From contig RPFO01000028.1 of assembly GCA_009746045.1 (NCBI GenBank), positions 7,501 to 71,500 of the forward strand: a DNA stretch of 64,000 nucleotides, in the 5' to 3' direction. Below the pieces are notes generated by a model. That model was not told where the DNA came from, did not search any database, and worked only from the letters and a program-made list of their open reading frames with translations. Numbering within the stretch: position 1 is the first letter of the stretch; each line of letters opens with the position of its first letter. Below, one piece after another: positions 32,426 through 43,204 of this stretch. The position numbers and the translations under genes were made by a program. This DNA comes from Mesostigma viride (lineage: Eukaryota > Streptophyta > Mesostigmatophyceae > Mesostigmatales > Mesostigmataceae).

Positions 32426-33355
32426 ATGTGTAGAGCCGACAAACCAGGAGGGTCTTCACGCCCCTCGGAACCGCGCTTTCGGCTCAAATCTTTCCAGGTC
32501 GATGATCACGACTGGACCAACATGTCTCCGTTCGAGGCTCTGGACTGCCTCTTCTACGGGGACTACGCCGCGCTTTACGACCTGTGCATCCATCTCCACG
32601 CCACCGGACGCCTCCTCGTCACCGACGGCCGTCGCTGGCACAACGTCAGCATGGTTTTCGGCTCCCCCCGCCCCGTTCTCCAGCACGCCATCCTCAACTC
32701 CCTTCTCCAGCGCTCTGACGGCGAGATCTGGGCTCCATCCATCTCCGCCCCCACCCTCCGTTCCATCCTCATGGAAGCCTTTCAGCAGCACGTGACCCCC
32801 CTTGCTGCCGACGTCGCAGCAATGGGTGGCACGCTGACTGCTGAACTTCCTCACATTTCCACCGCCGCCGCATCCACCTCCACTGCCATTTCCGCCTCCA
32901 CTGCCGACATCAAAGCCCAGCTCCTCGACATCGACCAACGCCTTCAAGCCACCGCCAACGCCCTTGAGAGCTTGCATGACACCGCCGGCCTCACCGCCCA
33001 GGCGGTGAAGGACATCGCCGCCCAGCCGGCGCCTGCTGGCCCGGCCGGCGATGCTCCCCCCACCCGGGCGGACTTGCTTAAGCAGCACACCACCTCCACC
33101 ACCTCCACCATCTCGGCACAACTCAAGCAACAAGCCCTCGACCTTCGCGAGGAAGCCGACATCGCCCGGCGCAGCCACAATGTCATCGTCAAGCACTTCG
33201 ACCAGCAGGCAGGTGAGACCTCCACGAGCCTTCTTGAGGCATTTAAGCGCGCCATTCTTGCCCCCTCTACGTCGGCCACAAGCCCTGGCAGGCGACCCCC
33301 CCCCCCGCGGCCCCAGCGACTCCAGACGCCCCAGCTTAGGGGAATACAGCAGTAG
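32426..33355 (+). CDS. Retroelement ORF1-like protein (family B), internally deleted
   Basis: 309-aa ORF, probably the nucleic-acid chaperone or gag-like ORF1 of a non-LTR element. The N-terminal half (SPFEALDCLFYGDYAALYDL) and the alanine/threonine-rich coiled-coil-like centre (~140-280) match copies at 38.0-41.0 kb and 61.9-63.3 kb. The C-terminal RNA-binding part seen in the other copies (LLTFK.., LDDDLTLAQQQ, RRELWPTYLQLRQ) is missing. The ORF jumps at ILAPS directly to the proline-rich tail, and the lost piece lies at 33966-34280. Likely not functional on its own. Confidence 0.65.
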   Translation: MCRADKPGGSSRPSEPRFRLKSFQVDDHDWTNMSPFEALDCLFYGDYAALYDLCIHLHATGRLLVTDGRRWHNVSMVFGSPRPVLQHAILNSLLQRSDGEIWAPSISAPTLRSILMEAFQQHVTPLAADVAAMGGTLTAELPHISTAAASTSTAISASTADIKAQLLDIDQRLQATANALESLHDTAGLTAQAVKDIAAQPAPAGPAGDAPPTRADLLKQHTTSTTSTISAQLKQQALDLREEADIARRSHNVIVKHFDQQAGETSTSLLEAFKRAILAPSTSATSPGRRPPPPRPQRLQTPQLRGIQQ

Positions 33356-33607
33356 TAGTGCAGAATAGATAGACCGTGGCCATGTACATGTACGCCTCCT
33401 AGAGGCACTATCCCAGCTAAGCCCCGCGCTTTATTTAATCATGTACATGTGTGCCTATGATGTGCCACACTCCAGACGATGCCTAGCCTTATTTAGTAAT
33501 GTTGTGCCCATGCAGGGAGTCACTCTCTGCTGAGAAGCCATGCCATAGCTCTTGTATAGCCATGATGATCTTCCCCCTCACAGGCATTAATTAATTAATT
33601 AATTAGG

Positions 33608-33942
33608 AACATAACTCCGTTGGGAGTATATGTAGCACATAGCCCTGAGAAGGGGCATATGAGCCTATAATACATTCTAAGCTACTTCCTGCAAGGGTGG
33701 GAATGTAAACAACACTTGCTCTAGGGGCACCAGGGCACCCGCACCCTCATGGTTCTCACAGGCATGCTCCCCCCTTACCCGGGCATAGCGTGATAGACCA
33801 TGAGGGTGCGGGTGCCCTGGTGCCCCTAGAGCAAGTGTTGTTTACATTCCCACCCTTGCAGGAAGTAGCTTAGAATGTATTATAGGCTCATATGCCCCTT
33901 CTCAGGGCTATGTGCTACATATACTCCCAACGGAGTGATGTT
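33608..33942. repeat. 145-bp-arm palindrome of retroelement 3' UTR
   Basis: Arms 33608-33752 and 33798-33942 are reverse complements with a single mismatch and a 45-nt spacer. Each arm ends outward in AACTCCGTTGGGAGTATATG or its complement and a (TTAA)n tail, so it is two family-B 3' ends fused tail-outward. Near identity implies recent formation. Confidence 0.93.
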
Positions 33943-33965
33943 GATAATTAATTAATTAATTAATT

Positions 33966-34280
33966 CTTGCCCCCATGTTACTCACTGGTGAGCTGGACAT
34001 GTCGGCTGTCCGCCTCCCCCGCGCGCGGGGGAAGGCTGGCCCGGCACCCGTGCTCCTCACCTTTAAGTACATGGCGGACAAGCATGCCGCAAGAAGCTCT
34101 CGGAGACTCGCTTCACGCTGGACGACGACTTGACCCTGGCCCAGCAACAGCGGCGACGCGAGCTATGGCCGACCTACCTTCAGCTCCGGCAGAGCGCAAG
34201 GGGGAAGCCGGTATACTGGAGGGGGGCGGTCATCCACGTTGACCACAAGCCCTGGCAGCCCCCTCCTGCCACCTCAGACT
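33966..34280 (+). pseudogene. ORF1 C-terminal fragment (family B)
   Basis: Resumes exactly where the ORF at 32426 breaks (shared TTCTTGCCCCC at 33254 and 33962). It carries the ARGKAGPAPVLLTFK block, then a frame disruption, QQRRREL-like sequence and the VYWRGAVIHVDHKPWQPPP-type end in broken frames. Confidence 0.7.
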
Positions 34281-34419
34281 AGGAATATATATACCAGTAG
34301 TGTAGATTAGTAAGGCTTAGCCTAGCATGTGGCCCACGCGCATGTGCGCCCATAATGGCCCCCATGGATGATGCCTTCAACATTTAGCCATGCTTTGTCT
34401 ATAATGGGACCCCCATGGA

Positions 34420-36066
34420 TTAAAAATTAAATTAAATTAAATTATAACATGCCTCCGTGGGGAGGTCATGTAGCACATATTTCATGATGGATGGGGTGGA
34501 GGAAGCCGCGTGATCGAACTATCCTAACTCTATCTAGAAAATCCTAACTGCACTACTCATCAAAACGCCTCCTCCGCTTGGGGGGAGGTGGCTTGCCCAC
34601 AGGGTCGGGCGTGTGCGCCTTGACAATCTTCTTCCACCGCGTCTTGTCCTGCATGGCAGTCCAAAGACGGGAGAGAGAGTGGATGCGGTGCTCAAACTGG
34701 GCTGGGACCACGAGGTCGTCCAGCAGCATCTGAACGTAGTTGGTGACAGGTTTCCCGACCCTTTTGGGAATGTCCTTGGGGCCAGGCCAGGTCAGAATGT
34801 GCCGCCCTGGCTGTCCAAGCCGCTGGGGGCCGGCCAGACCAAGGGTGGTGTCGACCTGGCTGGTGCGGGCAAGGTGTCCTACAAATGCTATCCTACGCTG
34901 TCTAATCTCGTCCGAAACACGAGGCATGCCATGATACAGAGACTCTGATGACGGGCGCTCGGAAAAACCTACATTAAGGACCTGCCGGAGCATCCGGTAA
35001 ACTGTGCCGTCGAGCCGAGCTGCCAGTTTGGGTGTGATTGTCCACGCCTCGGCGCCATACGTGAGCACCGTGAGGACGAGGACCTTGAAGAGCATGCGCT
35101 TGCGGTGCCCGTTCAGGCCCTTCGAGCGCCAGTAGGGTGTGAGCGAACGGAGCTTGGCCCAGGCAAGGCCGATGCGGGTGTCCACATCGTCGGCGGTGTC
35201 AGGAAGCCAGCTCCCCAGCAGCTTGAAGCGGTCGCGGAACGGGACCTCCGTCCCGTCGAGCAGGCGCGGCAGCGGTGGTTTACTGGATGCTCCTATCACC
35301 ATCGCCTCAGTTTTGACACTGATCTCCAGCCCCACCGCCCGCGCCTCCAGGCCCAGGCAGTCCAGCCAGGTCTGAATGTGCTCGGGGCTCTCGATGAGGG
35401 TGGTATCATCCGCATAAATCAGGTCGGCAAGGCGGTAACCCGGTCTAACCCCGCCGTGCTCTTTCACGTTAAGGATGTCCAAGCCTGGCTCGAACCCCTT
35501 AAGAGCAGTAAAGCGCGCACGTGCCCGGCGCATGACGTGATCCACGACAATAATGAACAGGTATGGGGACAGGACACAACCTTGCCACACCCCATGGTGA
35601 AGGGGGAATGGTGGAGTGGTGCCCTCCGCAGTCCGCACTACTGCCTGTGAACCCTCATACAGACGGCGAATGGCAGCAATAAACGCAGGTGGTACCCGAT
35701 CCAGAGCTAGGATGGCCCAAAGAGCCTCCCAGAGAACCGTGTCAAAGGCTTTGATATAGTCAACAAAAATGAAGACCAGCGGCAAACTGTCAGGGGGAAG
35801 TCGACGCACCTCCTCCATCAACCGGCGCGCGACAAACACAGCCATGACAGTGTTACGACCACTACGGAAACCCATCTGAGACTCACCCAGGTGTGGGTCC
35901 AGCGCGGCGCGGAGCCTGTGCAGCATCATGCGCATGAAGACCTTCAGCGCGGCGCTCTGGAGGCAGACACCCCGGTAGTTACCGGGGTCAGCAGCAGAGC
36001 CCTTCTTGTACAGCATGACGCGGATGGCCGTCTGCCACTCAGCAGGCGGAGGCTCGTCCCCCTGGA
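34420..36066 (-). mobile_element. 5'-truncated non-LTR retrotransposon (LINE)
   Basis: The element runs on the minus strand from about 36066 to an A/T tail, (TTTAA)n, near 34420-34447. The 3' UTR contains the CCTCCCCACGGAGG hairpin. It is inserted in a family-B 3' UTR whose continuation starts at 36066; ATTTAGCCATGCT occurs on both sides (about 34382 and 36079). The endonuclease part of ORF2 is absent, as expected from 5' truncation during target-primed reverse transcription. Confidence 0.85.
34553..36016 (-). CDS. LINE reverse transcriptase (truncated ORF2)
   Basis: About 487 aa readable, with sense codons continuing to about 36066 before truncation. RT motifs in order: YKKGSAADPGNYRGVCL, MGFRSGRNT, FVDYIKAFDTV, HHGVWQGCVLSPYLF, then the catalytic LIYADDTTLI, and FKLLGSWL. 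The C-terminus has the usual LINE region AKLRSLTPYW, VLTYGAEAWTIT and ends in a basic RRRRFDE. No RNase H or apurinic endonuclease is present. No internal stop interrupts the RT core, so the loss is recent. Confidence 0.92.
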   Translation of the reverse strand: MLYKKGSAADPGNYRGVCLQSAALKVFMRMMLHRLRAALDPHLGESQMGFRSGRNTVMAVFVARRLMEEVRRLPPDSLPLVFIFVDYIKAFDTVLWEALWAILALDRVPPAFIAAIRRLYEGSQAVVRTAEGTTPPFPLHHGVWQGCVLSPYLFIIVVDHVMRRARARFTALKGFEPGLDILNVKEHGGVRPGYRLADLIYADDTTLIESPEHIQTWLDCLGLEARAVGLEISVKTEAMVIGASSKPPLPRLLDGTEVPFRDRFKLLGSWLPDTADDVDTRIGLAWAKLRSLTPYWRSKGLNGHRKRMLFKVLVLTVLTYGAEAWTITPKLAARLDGTVYRMLRQVLNVGFSERPSSESLYHGMPRVSDEIRQRRIAFVGHLARTSQVDTTLGLAGPQRLGQPGRHILTWPGPKDIPKRVGKPVTNYVQMLLDDLVVPAQFEHRIHSLSRLWTAMQDKTRWKKIVKAHTPDPVGKPPPPKRRRRFDE

Positions 36067-36380
36067 TGTTGCATTAAGAATTTAGCCATGCTATGCCATG
36101 CAGAGAGATGCTCTCTGTCGAGAAGCCATGTCCTAGCTCTTGTATAGCCATGATGATCTTCCTCCCTCACAGGCATGCTCCCCCCTTACCCGGGCATAGC
36201 GTGATAGACCATGAGGGTGCAGGTGCCTTGGTGCACCTAGAGCAGGGGTAGCTTACATTCCCACCCTTGCATGAAGTAGCCTAGAATGTATTAAAAGCCA
36301 TATGCCCCTTCTCAGGGCTATGTGCTACATCTACTCCCAACGGAGTGATGTTGATAATTAATTAATTAATTAATTATGTG
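36066..36380 (+). mobile_element. Family-B retroelement 3' end
   Basis: Matches the 3' UTRs at 33480-33600, 41180-41490 and 63440-63800. It ends in ACTCCCAACGGAGTGATGTT and a (TTAA)n tail. Confidence 0.75.
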
Positions 36381-36413
36381 TAGAGCGACTAGATGACCTA
36401 GACGGTGGGGCCG

Positions 36414-37097
36414 GAATTAATTAATTAATTAATTAAACTCGTGCTCCCGTTGGGGAGTCACGGAGCACCGAAGTGCTTTTAATCCATGTGTGTGTGCACA
36501 CTACAGGAGAAAGGGCAGAGACCCCCAGTCTCCTTCATGCCAAAGGCATGCCACAGCTGCAATCGGGCGCGGCTAGCTAAAAGGACAGGCTAACGATCCG
36601 GCAAACTGTGGGTGCAATAAGACCCATGTGAGCATATCATAGCAAGGAGCGTGGGCAGGTAATCTGAACATAGCCAGGGCGTAGCATGGCTGTACTAATT
36701 AATTAATTAATTGAACTCGTGCTCCCGTTGGGGAGTCACGGAGCACCGAAGTGCTTTTAATCCCTGTGTGTGCACTACAGGAGAAAGGGCAGAGACCCCC
36801 AGTCTCCTTCATGCCAAAGGCATGCCACAGCTGCAATCGGGCGCGGCTAGCTAAAGGACAGGCTAACGATCCGGCAAACTGTGGGTGCAATAAGACCCAT
36901 GTGAGCATATCATAGCAAGGAGCGTGGGCAAGTAATCTGAACATGGCTGTACTAGGACTAGGCTGAGGCTATGGCTGGTTGTGTACTGTGCGTTGGCGGC
37001 ACGTGACTAAGTGTATTGGCACAGCTAGGCAACATTCTAGGCATGGCTGCCTTAGCGGCAGTGACGCCAATGGTTACAAGCTAGGGCTATTGCTATT
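36414..37097 (-). mobile_element. Two family-A retroelement 3' ends in tandem
   Basis: Two nearly identical ~270-bp 3' UTR segments lie at 36414-36690 and 36698-37097 on the minus strand. Each ends in CCGTGACTCCCCAACGGGAG, CACGAGTT and (TTAA)n. The second is continuous with the ORF1 pseudogene upstream; the first is 5'-truncated. Confidence 0.8.
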
Positions 37098-37945
37098 CTA
37101 GCCCGCTGGGGGCGTGCACATCTTGTGGTTGATCATCAGGTCCCCGCCCCTCCAGTACACCTTGGGCTTCTGGGGGTCCTGCTTATGGCGGAGGTATTCC
37201 GGCCACAGGTCGCGTCGCTGCTGTTGCTGAGCGGGGGTGAGGTCGTCATCCAGCGTCCAGGTGAGGTCGTGCAACCGCTTGCGACGAGAGAGGAACCGCT
37301 GCTTATCCTCAGGGGAGGGGAAGGTGAGTAGGACTGGTGGGGGAGCCGCCTTGTCCCGTGAGTGGGGAAGGCGGTGGCACCCACGCAGTTCTACCTCACC
37401 TACCAGGCCCATGAGGCCGTAAGAAGCTGGTTCTTGAGCTCGTCAGCAAGAGAGGTTGACGTCTCACCTGGCTTCTGGGGGAAGCGACGTAGCACCACTC
37501 GGCACTCGCGGCGAGAGCGGTCGGTGACCTCCCGTTGCTGGGCCTGGCGGTGGTCCTCCAGCTCCTGGAGCTTTGTGGCCGGATGGCGTCGGTGGTGGAG
37601 GCAGTCGCTGACCGCAGCAGGTCCGCGTAGGAGAGCGGCGGGAGGTCGCCAGCATCCTGCCAGGGTGGCTGGGATGCAATGGTGGCCGTCTGCTCCGCTA
37701 CTGATCTTGGGGACCTGTGTGGCCAGGGCCTCGGTGTGGGCGGTGATGGCCTCAAGCTTCTTCAGGAGCACGCCACACTTGCCCTCCACCTGGTTAAGGC
37801 GAGAGACAAGTGCCGCATGCGTTTCCGAAGCCTGCGCCGCGGTGTGTAGCGCCGTGAACTGGGGTTGTAGCTTGTGGACGACCTTGGTTTCCACGTTGGA
37901 GACCCGGGCCTCGACCGTGTTGAGCGTGGTGTTTAGCAATGTCAT
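37098..37945 (-). pseudogene. Retroelement ORF1-like pseudogene (family A)
   Basis: N-terminal coiled-coil-like part (LNTTLNTVEARVSNVETKVV) and C-terminal block (PPPVLLTFPSPEDKQRFLS, WTLDDDLTPAQQQQRRDLW, WRGGDLMINHKMCTPPAG stop) lie in different frames, overlapping near 37400-37412, so at least one frameshift is present. The paired blocks match ORF1 copies at 40.7-41.0 and 41.7 kb. Confidence 0.75.
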
Positions 37946-37966
37946 CTGGGGCCGGAAACATCATGC

Positions 37967-40900
37967 TTGATCAGGGCGTGTGTTTCGAGCCTAACTGGCC
38001 GGGAGTGTCTAGTGGTGAGCACCATTGCTGCGATCGTTTGCAGCTGGCCTGCTGCAGCTTCGCCCACCGGCCCAGACGGCAACGGTGACACTAGTCGTGC
38101 ACTGGTGCTCGCCCAGCCTCCCGGGCTTGCCTCGCCATCTGCATCGCCTGAACCTAAGCGCAGTCGCTCTGCTGAGCCGCCCTGGGAAGAGATCACCTTT
38201 GACATCAACGCCTCCAGCTACTGGCAACGCCGCCCAGGAGCCTTCATGGACGACGTGTTTTTCGGCACGCACGCCTCGCTTCTAGCCCTGTGCGTGCACC
38301 TCACGTCCCACAACCGCGGCCGCTGGCCTGGTGATGGCCAGCTTGCCGACCCCGCCGAGGCCGGCTCTCACCAACGCTATGCCCTCTGCTCGGACCCTCC
38401 TTGGCCGCTCCGAAACCGCGATCTGGGCTTCCCCACCGCCCCCCCCCACCTTCCCCACCGAAGCCACCCTCCTTAACCCCTAAATGGTCTTGCTGCCGAT
38501 TTTCCGCCAAAAAGTGACTTACAGCCGATTTGTCGGCACCTACTCGGGGGACCAGTTTGCGAGAATACTATTGGGAATTAGGAAACGTTTAGCTGAGAAG
38601 AATGAAAGTTTATAAGTTTCTCCAGAACATGATACTAGGGTTTGCTATATTTTGACCAAGTTTAACAGGTGTTCCAGACCGTCAAAGTACAAGGGGTCAG
38701 GGTACTTTTTCACGTAAAACGTGCATTCCGGAAAACGACGACCTGGCCATGGCGGCTTGCGCCCACGCATGGCATTTACGTTTTCGTTCGAATTTTCTGG
38801 CCAAACTTAGGATATTGATTTTATACGTCCTAAAGATCATACAGGCCAATTTTTGGTTCGCGGGAATGCCATTTGATAGGTGTCGGCAGCGTTCTTGCTG
38901 GAAAAAACTGCGATCAGGCCGGACGATAGAAACGTTGACAGCAATACCTTTCCGGCGTATTTTAAAGGATATATCGGTTTCTTTGTACTTTTTATGATAC
39001 ATATTAGTCGTAAACGTGCAAGGGTGGCCAGAAATCGCCGAATCCAGCGACCATGCTGCACAACTTTGGTGTGCCGAAATGCGCCATTTTGCGGCCACCG
39101 CCTGGGCCAAGGTAACGCCATCCATGCCTGGTAAAGCTTAAGCATCGTTTTCCTATCGATGTTTGACGTTTATATATACGTTCTAGCTTGTGTAGCACAT
39201 TCTTTTTGCATTATTCATGCTCTTTCTTGACCCTGGCCTGGCCCCTTTCTAAAACACCCTTCTTAGATGCTTCCCTCAGTCAGTTGACCTGCCACAGGGT
39301 GATGGTGATAAGTTTTAGAGGCTGTATGGGTTTGAATACCTCCATATATGTTTGTTATACATTTCCCACACACATATTGCATGAGTGTGAGGCAGTTGGC
39401 CGGTCTCTGTGGCATCATCAAGCATGTAACCGGTAAGTAGAAGCTTCCCATTGTCAGCATGTGCCACCAGGTGTGCTGGCCATCACCTGGAAAGCCATAG
39501 CAGCTTAGGCCTAGTTTATCCTTGCTAGGGCAGGCTGAAATAGGCTTAAAATCACTAGTTTGTTGGTGGCTGCCTCCTAGAATGCATGCCTTGCGTAGGG
39601 TATCCGTACCACGTTACCTACGTGCATGGACAAGGTGGCACCTGCACATAGGTGCCATGTAAGGGCAGTGTGATGATGCAGTTATGTTTCCCCATCATTG
39701 TGGAAGGGAAATGTATTGTTTGGCATGGTTGGGGGCCATATTAGTAGGTATTAGTAGGTAGTATGCCCACTCCTACCCCCTTGGTTGCTTTTTACCAACG
39801 GTACCCCTATGGGCTGTACTGGGTGTAACTGCTGGTATACCCACCCAAATGATGACCCCAATGGCTCAAACTGTTCAGCAACTAATTGTTTATCATCCCT
39901 GAAGTGGTAGGTGCCTAGCTCTTACAACATAATTCAAAATGCACATTCTACCAAAAATGAAAACGCTCGTCTTGACCCCCCTGACTTTGACGGCAGTTAT
40001 ACATGGCCTACGATGAATATATGTGAGGTTGTGATATATCATGGCTTAGGGCAACTCATGGACATGCTTGCCCCCCAAGGACAGCCATTGGATATTGCTA
40101 GGTTGTACAGGGGCTGGTTTACAAAATAGGTGAGTTACTGCCGATTTATCGGCAGCATTTCCGCCCATTTAGGGGTTAAGGAAGCAACACGTGACCCCCC
40201 TTGCCACAGATGTGGCGGCAATGGGAGGCACGCTGGCTGCTGAGCTCCCCACCATCCCCACCGCCACCGCCACCCTCCTCGCCTCCCCCCCCCCCCCCCC
40301 CTCCGTCTCCACCGACTCCATCACCGCCCAGCTCCGCGACAATGATCGACCAGCGCCTCAAGGATAATGCAATCGCTATCGAGGTCCTGCAGAACACCGC
40401 CGGCCCCACCGCCCAGGCGGTGAAGGACATTGCCGCCAAGCCAGCCCCTGCTGGCCTGGCCGGCCGGCGATGCTCGATCCTCCCATCACGACCTGGGCGG
40501 ATATTCTTAAGCATCACACCACGTGCCTCCACCACCTCCGCCGTCGCAGCCCAGCTCCAGCGGCAGACGCTTGACCTCCGCGAGGAGGCCGAGCTCGCCA
40601 AGCGCAGCCTTAACGTCATCGTCAAGAACTTCGGCATGGTGGAAGGTGAGAATTCTGAGAAGCTTGCGCGTGCGTTTGAGAGAGAAATCCTTGGTCGCAT
40701 GGGCCTTACTGGTGAGATTGAGCTGGTCGCCCACCGCGCGCGGGGTAAGGCAGGGGCGCCCCCGCTCCTTCTAACCTTTAAGAACCCGGCGGACAAGATT
40801 TCTTTTCTCCGACGCCGCAAGCGGCTCGAGAAGACTCTCTTCACCCTTGACGACGACTTGACCCTGGCGCAGCAACAACGGCGACGGGAGCTATGGCCGA

Positions 40901-41037
40901 CCTACCTCCAGCTTCGGCAGACCAAGGCGCGCGGGGCAGCCGGTGTACTGGAAGGGGGCGGCCATCTACGTCGGCCACAAGCCCTGGCATGCGACCCCCG
41001 CGGCCCCAACGACTCCAGACGCCCCAGCTTAGGGTAA
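37967..41037 (+). pseudogene. Family-B ORF1 copy split by a DNA transposon
   Basis: The N-terminal part at 37967-38472 (GDTSRALVLAQPPGLASPSA, EPKRSRS, FFGTHASLLALCVHL) and the rest at 40180-41037 (DLREEAELAKRSLNVIVKNF, GAPPLLLTFKNPADKISFL, LDDDLTLAQQQRRRELWPTY) align to the uninterrupted copy at 61.9-63.3 kb once the 38477-40175 insert is removed. A 3' UTR with the family-B tail follows to about 41490. Confidence 0.75.
38477..40175. mobile_element. 1,699-bp TTAA-flanked DNA transposon, piggyBac-like, non-autonomous
   Basis: Flanked by TTAA at 38473-38476 and 40176-40179. The inner ends CCCCTAAATGG (38477-38487) and CCATTTAGGGG (40165-40175) are perfect inverted repeats. Imperfect subterminal GCTGCCGAT..TCGGCA motifs lie next to both ends. 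TTAA target duplication and CCC..GGG termini are hallmarks of the piggyBac superfamily. No transposase ORF is present, so it would need one in trans. Confidence 0.75.
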
Positions 41038-41179
41038 TACAGCAGCTGTAGTGTAGAATAGATAGACCGTGGCCATGTACATGTAAGCCTCCTACATGCT
41101 CTATACCAGCTGATTCACGAGTATTATTGAGCCATGTACATGTGCGCCTATGATGTGCCACACTCCAGATGATGCCTAG

Positions 41180-41490
41180 CTTTATTTAGTTATGTTGTGC
41201 CCATGCAGAGAGCTGCTCTCGATCTGCTGAGATGCCACGCTCTAGCTCTTGTATAGCTATGCTGATCTTCCCCCCCCATGACAGGCTCCCCCTTAGCTGG
41301 GCATAGCCTGATAGATCATGGGGATGCAGGTGCCATGGTGCACCTAGAGCAAGTGTCGTTTGGCATTCCCACCCTTGCAGGAAGTAGCTTAGAATGTATG
41401 TTAGGCCATATGCCCCTTCTCGAGGGCTATGCAGTGCTACATATACTCCCAACGGAGTTATGTTCCTAATTAATTAATGTAATTAATTTA
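41180..41490 (+). mobile_element. Family-B retroelement 3' end
   Basis: Continues from the ORF1 copy at 40180-41037 and ends ACTCCCAACGGAGTTATGTT, then TTAATTAATT variants. Confidence 0.7.
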
Positions 41491-41499
41491 TTAATGGGC

Positions 41500-42250
41500 C
41501 GGCCTGGTAGGTGAGGTAGAGCTGCGCGGGTGTGACCGCCTTCCCGGCACTCACGAGACAAGGCGGTTCCCCCGGCCAGTCCTGCTCGCCTTCCCCTCCC
41601 CGGCCCAAGGACAAGCGCAGCGGTTCCTTTCTCGTCGCAAGCTAGATGTCCATAGAGGTTGCACCACCTCACCTTGACGCTGGACGATGACCTGACCGGC
41701 AGCAGCAGCAGCGACGGGACCTGTGGCCTGAATACCTCCGCCACAAGCAGGACCCCAAGAAGCCCAAGGTGTACTGGAGGGGCGGGGACCTGATGATCAA
41801 CCACACGATGTGGACGCCCCCTGCGGGCTAAAATAGCCCTAGGTAGCTTGTAATAATTGGTAGTACGTCACTGCCGCCATGGCAACCATGCCTAATAATT
41901 AATGTTTGCCTAGCCGCGTGCCAAACCTAGAGTCACGTGCACCGCTAACGCACGGTCCACAACCGGCAGCCTTAGCTTACTGCCCTTGTACCGCCATCCA
42001 TGCTAGCGCTACGTCCTGGCTATGATTAGCTTACTTGCCAACGCTCAGGACTTGTTATGATATGCTCACACGGGTCTTATTGCACGTACCCACAGAATTC
42101 TTGCCGGATCGTCTATCGTGTCCGATTGCTGCTGTGGCATGCCTCTGGCATGAAGGAGAAAGGGGGTCTCTGCCTTTTCTTCCTGTTGTGTTCATACAGG
42201 GATTAAAAGCACTCCGGTGATCCGTGACTCCCCCAAGGGGAGCACGTGCG
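41500..42250 (+). pseudogene. Family-A ORF1 C-terminal fragment and 3' UTR
   Basis: Broken frames carry QQQQRRDLWPEYLRHKQDP, VYWRGGDLMINH and TPPAG stop, matching the pseudogene at 37098. The 3' UTR to 42250 ends in CCGTGACTCCCCCAAGGGGA, GCACGTGCG, then TTTAATGAATGAATGAAC, which passes into the (GAAC)n array. Confidence 0.8.
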
Positions 42251-42251
42251 T

Positions 42252-42808
42252 TTAATGAATGAATGAACGAACGAACGAACGAACGAACGAACGAACGATC
42301 GAACGAACGAACGAACGAACGAACGAACGAACGAACGAACGAACGAACGAACGAACGAACGAACGAACGAACGAACGAACGAACGAACGAACGGACGGAC
42401 GGACGGACGGACGGACGGACGGACGGACGGACGGACGGACGGACGGACGGACGGACGGACGGACGACGAACGAACGAACGAACGAACGAACGAACGAACG
42501 AACGAACGAACGAACGAACGAACGAACGAACGAACGAACGAACGAACGAACGAACGAACGAACGAACGAACGAACGAACGAACGAACGAACGAACGAACG
42601 AACGAACGAACGAACGAACGAACGAACGAACGAACGAACGAACGAACGAACGAACGAACGAACGAACGAACGAACGAACGAACGAACGAACGAACGAACG
42701 AACGAACGAACGAACTAACGAACGAACGAACGAACGAACGAACGAACGAACGAACGAACGAACGAACGAACGAACGAACGAACGAACGAACGAACGAACG
42801 AACGAATG
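42252..42808. repeat. (GAAC)n / (GGAC)n array at a retroelement tail
   Basis: About 555 bp of GAAC units with a ~70-bp block of (GGAC)n near 42392-42463. It starts at the 3' end of the family-A fragment, with transition units TTTAATGAATGAATGAAC. The stretch 42809-43204 shows nothing recognisable. Confidence 0.97.
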
Positions 42809-43204
42809 AATAATATCAGACACACGGGGCATCCCATCATACAACACCGCCATCCCATCATCGCATTACCAAAGAAATAATATGAATTGAGACAGTCATA
42901 CAAGTAATACTAAGTGAGACAACTATGATAGAATGCTGAAAGCGTTGCTATAAGACTTCATTTGCGAACATTCTTATCTATTGCAATGCACAGCCACCCA
43001 AGCCTTACTGCAAGTCCTGCAATAATTCCCCGTCTGCGGCCCTAGGATTGGACACGCTCTTGTTTGTAGTTACAAATCCCACCGGCACCGGCATCTGGAA
43101 GTGTGGGAGTTCCAAGGGAAAAAAAGGCTCCAGTGGAGGGAACGACCTGCCAAATACCGTTTTCCAAAAAGTTACGAGGTTCACCCCGCTTCTGCCACCC
43201 ATCA

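Noticed and set aside
32456-33196. 246-aa minus-strand ORF
   Set aside because: Antisense shadow of the retroelement ORF1, glycine-rich without domain signs.
42203-42853. Arg-Ser-Phe-Val and Asn-Glu-Arg-Thr repeat frames
   Set aside because: Products of the (GAAC)n array.
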